Shown piece by piece: positions 59,795 through 64,000 of a stretch of 64,000 bases of DNA (position 1 is the first letter of the stretch; the number at the start of each line of letters is the position of its first letter). The translations under genes were made by a program, and so were the position numbers. The notes under the pieces are model-generated. The model searched no databases and had not been told where the DNA came from. It saw nothing but the letters and a program-made list of their open reading frames with translations. Source of the DNA: Moraxella atlantae NBRC 14588 (GTDB taxonomy: Bacteria; Pseudomonadota; Gammaproteobacteria; Pseudomonadales; Moraxellaceae); the NCBI RefSeq assembly GCF_001591265.1, contig NZ_BCUL01000004.1, positions 101,455 to 165,454 on the forward strand, read 5' to 3'.

Positions 59795-60670
59795 TTATGG
59801 TGTGGCAGATGCGCTGGCAGGCGTTGCCATGTCTTGCTCAACACTAATTTTCCATTTATCATCAATTTTTTTGAGTGTACCGTCGGCTTTGATCTTACGA
59901 ATACCGTCGTTGATTTTGGCCTGTAGCGCATTGTTGCCTTTTTTCATTACGATGACTTGTTGTGAGGTCGGGTCACTTTGGTCTTGATAAGGCACAATCT
60001 TGACTTTTTGCTCAGGATGGTTATTGGCGGTTTCTTTAAGCAATGGATAATCCTGCAAAATCGCATCCACATTACCCTGCACAAGCTGCTGAAAAAGCAA
60101 ATAAGTGCTACGCGTTGCCGTAAGTTCACGGGCAATATTGGCATCTTTGATTTTTTCGTACTGAATCGTGCCGTCCATCGCGCCAACGTGTAAGCCTTTT
60201 AAATCCTCAAAGCGTTGTATATTTAGGTTATTATCCTTGTACATAATCGCTGAGGGGTTAAAAAAGTAAGGGTCGGATAATGCGTAACGCTCGGCGCGCT
60301 CAGGCTTATAAGAAATACCCGAAATCGCTAAATCTGTTTTACCTGATTCTACCGAATTAAACAAATTTGAAAACGGATCTTTGACAAATTCTATGCGAAA
60401 GCCCTCTTCCTCACCAATCGCACGGATCACATCGACATCGTATCCAGTTAAATTGCCGTATTGATCAAGGACTGAAAACGGTGGCATCGTGCCCGTTGTT
60501 GCTACTTTGACCACAGGCGCATTGTCAGGCAGTTTAGAAACAAAGCTATCACCTGTTGGCGCACTGGCAGCACCTGCTGCCGCATCTTGATTATTGGCTA
60601 CATTCGATTGTGTACACGCGCTTAACACCGCACCACATACGAACATACCTAGACCAGCCCAGCGTTTCAT
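59795..60670 (-). CDS. solute-binding lipoprotein (SBP family 3)
   Basis: A 291-residue protein with a lipobox (AVLSAC, Cys19) and an amino-acid-type periplasmic binding domain (MPPFSVLDQYGNLTGYDVDVIRAIGEEEGF). No ABC transporter genes are adjacent. It lies 66 bases before the CheA-like kinase on the same strand, so it may be the ligand sensor for that kinase. An AAGGATTGCCT precedes the ATG; the frame opens 26 codons upstream with non-conserved sequence. Confidence 0.85.
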   Translation of the reverse strand: MKRWAGLGMFVCGAVLSACTQSNVANNQDAAAGAASAPTGDSFVSKLPDNAPVVKVATTGTMPPFSVLDQYGNLTGYDVDVIRAIGEEEGFRIEFVKDPFSNLFNSVESGKTDLAISGISYKPERAERYALSDPYFFNPSAIMYKDNNLNIQRFEDLKGLHVGAMDGTIQYEKIKDANIARELTATRSTYLLFQQLVQGNVDAILQDYPLLKETANNHPEQKVKIVPYQDQSDPTSQQVIVMKKGNNALQAKINDGIRKIKADGTLKKIDDKWKISVEQDMATPASASATP

Positions 60671-60923
60671 AGGCAATCCTTTAATAATTGAGCAATAAAA
60701 AGACAGAGTAAACAGTATGGATTTACTTTTTGAGTAATAAAGTAACAAAAATCGCAGATAGATAGCAGTATATTGAGTCGTTTATTACATCTCAATCATT
60801 CAATGTAAAATTTTGTAAATATAGCATAAGACTGAAATATAGTTGAAAACTATTTCTATTGTAGTTGTTTTGTATAGTAAATATCAATTTTCGTATGATT
60901 AAAAAGTACGCGTCAAAAGTGAC

Positions 60924-61478
60924 TTATCCTCTTTTGGCGCGCACCATCGCCCAAATGATCATCGCCGCCAAAACGCCAAAAAACGCCAATGACAACTCAG
61001 GAATACTAAAGCCCAAAAACGTCCAATCAATGACCGCACATTCGCCCGAACCTTTAAACACCTCGGCAATCACCTGTGCAATCGGCAGAGTATCGACCCA
61101 GTAGTTCAAACCGGGGCCGCACGATGGCACTTGGTCAGGCGGCAAATGCTGCAGCCAAACGTGACGCAGTGCCCAACCAATTGACCATGCCATGCCAAGC
61201 AGCGCACCGACCATCAAACCAACACGTGGCATGACAGTTTTAGGATTGATCACAAACGCCAATAAGCTAAACACGCCCATGGCAATCAGCCCAAGCCGCT
61301 GAAAAATACACAGCGGACACGGGTCTAGTCCAACCGTACGCTGCAAATAACCGTACGCAAACGCCATGCCCACAATGCTTGCCAACGCAAGCCAGCCCGA
61401 CAACGCCCGATAGCTGGTGATACGCCGCCAAAGTGTGCGCTGTGGGGTAGAGGTGGTAGTAAGTGGCTGAGTCGTCAT
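60924..61478 (-). CDS. dsbB: disulfide bond formation protein DsbB
   Basis: A 184-residue membrane protein with four helices and the two Cys pairs: CPLCIFQR, and Cys in the second periplasmic loop (PSCGPGLNYW, GSGECAVID). It reoxidises DsbA and passes electrons to ubiquinone. It lies between the solute-binding lipoprotein gene (254-base spacer) and gshA (28 bases). Confidence 0.93.
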   Translation of the reverse strand: MTTQPLTTTSTPQRTLWRRITSYRALSGWLALASIVGMAFAYGYLQRTVGLDPCPLCIFQRLGLIAMGVFSLLAFVINPKTVMPRVGLMVGALLGMAWSIGWALRHVWLQHLPPDQVPSCGPGLNYWVDTLPIAQVIAEVFKGSGECAVIDWTFLGFSIPELSLAFFGVLAAMIIWAMVRAKRG

Positions 61479-61506
61479 GGTACTAACCTAAAATTGAATG
61501 AACCAA

Positions 61507-63069
61507 TCAGCGAAAACGTGCGATATAATCAGTAAAACTTAGCGTATCATTGGTTTCTAGCGTTTGCTGATCGCTGACAGACTGTTTGGCCAATGTGGCA
61601 TAATAGGCAGCACGCGCGCCCAATGACTGAGCACGCAAACTGTGCGCGTGTTGCTCTGCCAATTTTTTACCAAATTGCCATGTGCCGCCTGCCTGCACCG
61701 TATCGTGCAACACTTGTGCCGAAGGTGTCAGCTCAGCATGATGACAGCGACCCAACATGACCGTCAAGGCATGGCGGTAAGTGTTGCTGCCGTATGTTTC
61801 ATCTAGCAAAGTTGCTACAGGCAACATAGCTTGCAAATGCCCGTCAAGCCAATCCTGTAAACGCACCTCACCCGTCGGGGTCAAAATAGTGACGTGAGGA
61901 TCGCGCCCTTCATTGACCGCGCGTTCTTGGTTTATAGATAGTCGGGCATCCTCATCGGGCAATAATTCAGGACTGTCGCTTAGCAGGCAGTACAATGCCA
62001 AAATTTCCATAAAACAAGCCGTATCCATGCTGATACCAATCTCGCTGTACGGATCAAGATCAAGCGCGCGTAGCTCAATATAGCCCACCCCACGCGCCGC
62101 TAGTGCTTCACTTGGGGTTTCATCGCCTTGAGTGGTTTGTTTGGGACGAATTGCACTGTAGTACTCATTTTCAATCTGCAAAATATGGTCATTAATTTGC
62201 GTTGGCGTACCATCGGATGTATCAATGCCCAACGCAGTAAAGCCTTTGTGTGGCGTACCAACAGCTTGTTGCAAGCCTGCTACATACTCATCCAAGCGGT
62301 TATAGCGAATATCTAGATCATCTTGCACGTTGTTTTGATAGCCCAATTTACCCATACGCAAAGAAGTTGCATTGGGCAAATAATAGCCCTTGTCATTGAG
62401 TGGTTGCAAATGGTGTTGGCGACCTGTCAAAAAACACGCGCATACCGCAGGACTTGCCCCCGTCAGATACAACACCAATGGCAACAAACGCTTAAAGTTG
62501 CGTACCAATGCCAAATACTTGGCATTTTTAAACGCGCTCAGCGCATCGTGATGACCCTCAGCCGCCTGCCACGTGCCAAAAAAATCATCGCCAAATGATA
62601 AATTATAGTGCAACCCTGCAATCGTCTGCATGCGCCGCCCATAACGCAAACCCAAACCATGACGGTACAAAGTTTTTAACCGTCCACTGTTGGAGCTGCC
62701 ATAATCTGCCAACAAAATATCGTCATCGCTATCTGCCAACATGCACGGCATCGACATGCCCCAAAACAGTTCGTCGTTTTCTAACGCTTGTTGCACCACA
62801 ATATGCAGCTCACGCAGTTGCGCCAACGTCTGCTGCACACTGGCTAGCGGTTCGGTGATCAGCTCAAGCAGGCTTTCGGCATAATCCGTCGTGATGTGCG
62901 GATGGGTCAGCTTAGAGCCCAAACGCGTGGGATGTGGGCTTTGGGCGATAAAGCCATCGGGGCGCATACGCAAGCCTTCTTTTTCAATACCGCGCCGCAT
63001 ACTGGCTAACAAATCGGCATTGAGCCAATCGGGCAAAACAAAGGCTTGGGATACATCGGCTTGTGGCAT
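61507..63069 (-). CDS. gshA: glutamate--cysteine ligase
   Basis: A 520-residue enzyme that catalyses the first step of glutathione synthesis, of the gammaproteobacterial type: RRGIEKEGLRMRPDG, AGLHYNLSF, and YIELRALDLDPYS. It is followed by dsbB after 28 bases, likely one transcript. The mobile element at 63209 lies 139 bases upstream of its start and has a promoter pointing toward it. Confidence 0.95.
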   Translation of the reverse strand: MPQADVSQAFVLPDWLNADLLASMRRGIEKEGLRMRPDGFIAQSPHPTRLGSKLTHPHITTDYAESLLELITEPLASVQQTLAQLRELHIVVQQALENDELFWGMSMPCMLADSDDDILLADYGSSNSGRLKTLYRHGLGLRYGRRMQTIAGLHYNLSFGDDFFGTWQAAEGHHDALSAFKNAKYLALVRNFKRLLPLVLYLTGASPAVCACFLTGRQHHLQPLNDKGYYLPNATSLRMGKLGYQNNVQDDLDIRYNRLDEYVAGLQQAVGTPHKGFTALGIDTSDGTPTQINDHILQIENEYYSAIRPKQTTQGDETPSEALAARGVGYIELRALDLDPYSEIGISMDTACFMEILALYCLLSDSPELLPDEDARLSINQERAVNEGRDPHVTILTPTGEVRLQDWLDGHLQAMLPVATLLDETYGSNTYRHALTVMLGRCHHAELTPSAQVLHDTVQAGGTWQFGKKLAEQHAHSLRAQSLGARAAYYATLAKQSVSDQQTLETNDTLSFTDYIARFR

Positions 63070-63208
63070 AAAAACTTCCGTTGGTTAAATTTTTGGTCTA
63101 ATTTGCACATAAGCAGCTATTTGTCATAAAACTACTTGTGAATAATTGAAATTATGCCACCAAACGCAAGCTTACGGTATTATTTTTCGTGAAACAGCCG
63201 CGCATCAC

Positions 63209-63467
63209 TTGACTTCCTCCCCTCCCTAAAGTGAGGGGATTCCTTCTGCAAGACGGTGAAGCCCCACCGCAAACCTAAGACAATGGCAACCGCCCGTACG
63301 ACACACCGTACATCTTAGGTTCTTATTTTAAGCTAATCCTACCGTTAGGATTGTCATAGACACGAATTAGCTTAAGTGTGTGTTTGGAAACGTCTTACCA
63401 GTTAAGTTACTGCGTACTCGCAATTTAGTCTTAACTTAACTGTGGAATGTAAGACATTGAATATAGT
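63209..63467 (-). ncRNA. predicted structured RNA of MITE copy 3
   Basis: It has the same hairpins and promoter as copies 1 and 2; the transcript would run toward gshA. Confidence 0.55.
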
Positions 63468-63473
63468 GAGATG

Positions 63474-63502
63474 AGTATAGCAAAACTCATCGCATTTAAC
63501 AA
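63474..63502 (-). promoter_or_regulatory. sigma70-type promoter inside MITE copy 3
   Basis: TTGTTA (63497-63502), 17-base spacer, TATACT (63474-63479) on the minus strand, pointing toward gshA. Confidence 0.7.
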
Positions 63503-63562
63503 TTGCCTTATATCCACCGCCTGAAGTCGGTGGTTTTACGGCAACGAATGATAAAAATAACC

Positions 63563-63591
63563 AAAAAAATACCCACGCCGCAGCATGGGTA
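63563..63591 (-). terminator. terminator of the roadblock gene
   Basis: On the minus strand TACCCA/TGGGTA stem followed by seven T residues, directly behind the gene and before MITE copy 3. Confidence 0.75.
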
Positions 63592-63614
63592 CCATTTGAC
63601 TTAATTTTCTAAAA

Positions 63615-63971
63615 TTAAGAAAAATCAAGCTCAGTTTCAAAACCTTTTAGCTCATGGCGTGCCATAGCAAGGTTAGATTTTTGGCGATCAAGCACCAAGT
63701 ACAAGAACAAGTTTTCGTTACGTACCAATGGGCGAATCAAGTGGTATTGCTTGCTCAAGGTGATCAAGATATCTTCGATGTTATCATTTAGACCCAAAGC
63801 GTTAGAAACTTTACGTTTTGCACGTACCACCTCAGTGTTACCTGCTGCAGCCAACTCAAGGTCAAGACCCGTACCCACTGCCGCCAGTGATAGACCTGAT
63901 TCGCTATCAACCAATGCTGCTGCGATAAAACCATCAATATTTGTTAGTGAATCTAAAGATAGCTTTGCCAT
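63615..63971 (-). CDS. roadblock/LC7 domain protein
   Basis: A 118-residue protein of the roadblock/LC7 (MglB-like) family: the [22 protein letters not shown] opening, a middle helix, and the [21 protein letters not shown] end. Such proteins regulate small Ras-like GTPases or act as scaffolds. A GAGGAATT Shine-Dalgarno precedes the ATG at 63971. Its partners would lie beyond the window's right edge. It is the last gene before MITE copy 3. Confidence 0.83.
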   Translation of the reverse strand: MAKLSLDSLTNIDGFIAAALVDSESGLSLAAVGTGLDLELAAAGNTEVVRAKRKVSNALGLNDNIEDILITLSKQYHLIRPLVRNENLFLYLVLDRQKSNLAMARHELKGFETELDFS

Positions 63972-64000
63972 GATGAATTCCTCATATTCTTTCAATTTTA

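Larger units (their letters stand above)
63209..63550 (-). mobile_element. non-autonomous IS605-end element (MITE), copy 3
   Basis: About 342 bases, nearly identical to copy 1 (one visible substitution, TTGTCATAGACACG versus TTGTCACAGACACG). It sits between gshA and the terminator of the roadblock gene. Confidence 0.88.

Noticed and set aside
63181..63200. TTTTTCGTGAAACAG as a further parS site
   Set aside because: Only one half-site is present.

Overview
The window looks like chromosome from the Moraxellaceae, most like Moraxella/Faucicola osloensis. This is inferred from the gene content, the gamma-proteobacterial rpmH-dnaA-dnaN-recF-gyrB order and moderate GC; there is no rRNA in the window to confirm it. 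It spans the replication origin. oriC (about 46.79-47.13 kb, DnaA boxes plus an AT-rich unwinding region) lies between rpmH and dnaA. Genes left of it are mostly on the minus strand. dnaA, dnaN, recF, gyrB, mntP and guaA run rightward on the plus strand.

Layout: 0-4.4 kb, the end of a cytochrome c gene, then a PmrB/QseC-type sensor kinase, an EptA phosphoethanolamine transferase and a PAP2 phosphatase, an envelope (lipid A) modification group. 4.4-20 kb, thiC under a TPP riboswitch, a TolC-like outer-membrane protein, pstS with a PhoB-type promoter, phoU, gph, comM/yifB, hemN, an SMR pump, dapB, dnaJ and an RsuA-type pseudouridine synthase. 20-31 kb, a Gly/Ala-rich membrane protein, yigZ, a YheT-type hydrolase, mpl, a YeaQ-type membrane protein, a decayed IS605 element, thrC, rsmB and fmt. 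30.6-36 kb, a stand-alone tnpB element just in front of a large hybrid histidine kinase, then a CAP-domain lipoprotein. 36-46 kb, ribE and ribD, a three-gene nucleotidyltransferase/kinase/HAD cassette, nrdR, mnmE, yidC, yidD, rnpA and rpmH. 47-56 kb, the dnaA-to-guaA block. 56-61 kb, a compact CheX-CheX-CheY-CheA-like-lipoprotein signalling cluster. 61-64 kb, dsbB, gshA and a roadblock/LC7 protein.

The most unusual content is a family of three near-identical, roughly 342-bp elements (10673, 46377, 63209) that share ends with the IS605/tnpB elements but encode no protein. Each has a consensus-like sigma70 promoter just inside one end and nested hairpins through its body. Its tnpB-type end hairpin differs from that of tnpB by a compensatory base-pair change. 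They look like mobile structured-RNA genes, perhaps trans-acting omega/reRNA-like RNAs for the TnpB at 30.7 kb, and they may act as mobile promoters for rpmH and gshA. A second candidate system is the chemosensory-like cluster at 56-60.7 kb: a solute-binding lipoprotein, a membrane CheA-type kinase lacking CheW, a CheY and two CheX phosphatases, with no MCP. Ten parS-like sites are scattered over 17.9-50.3 kb, and a second DnaA-box cluster lies in the ribE-ribD gap.
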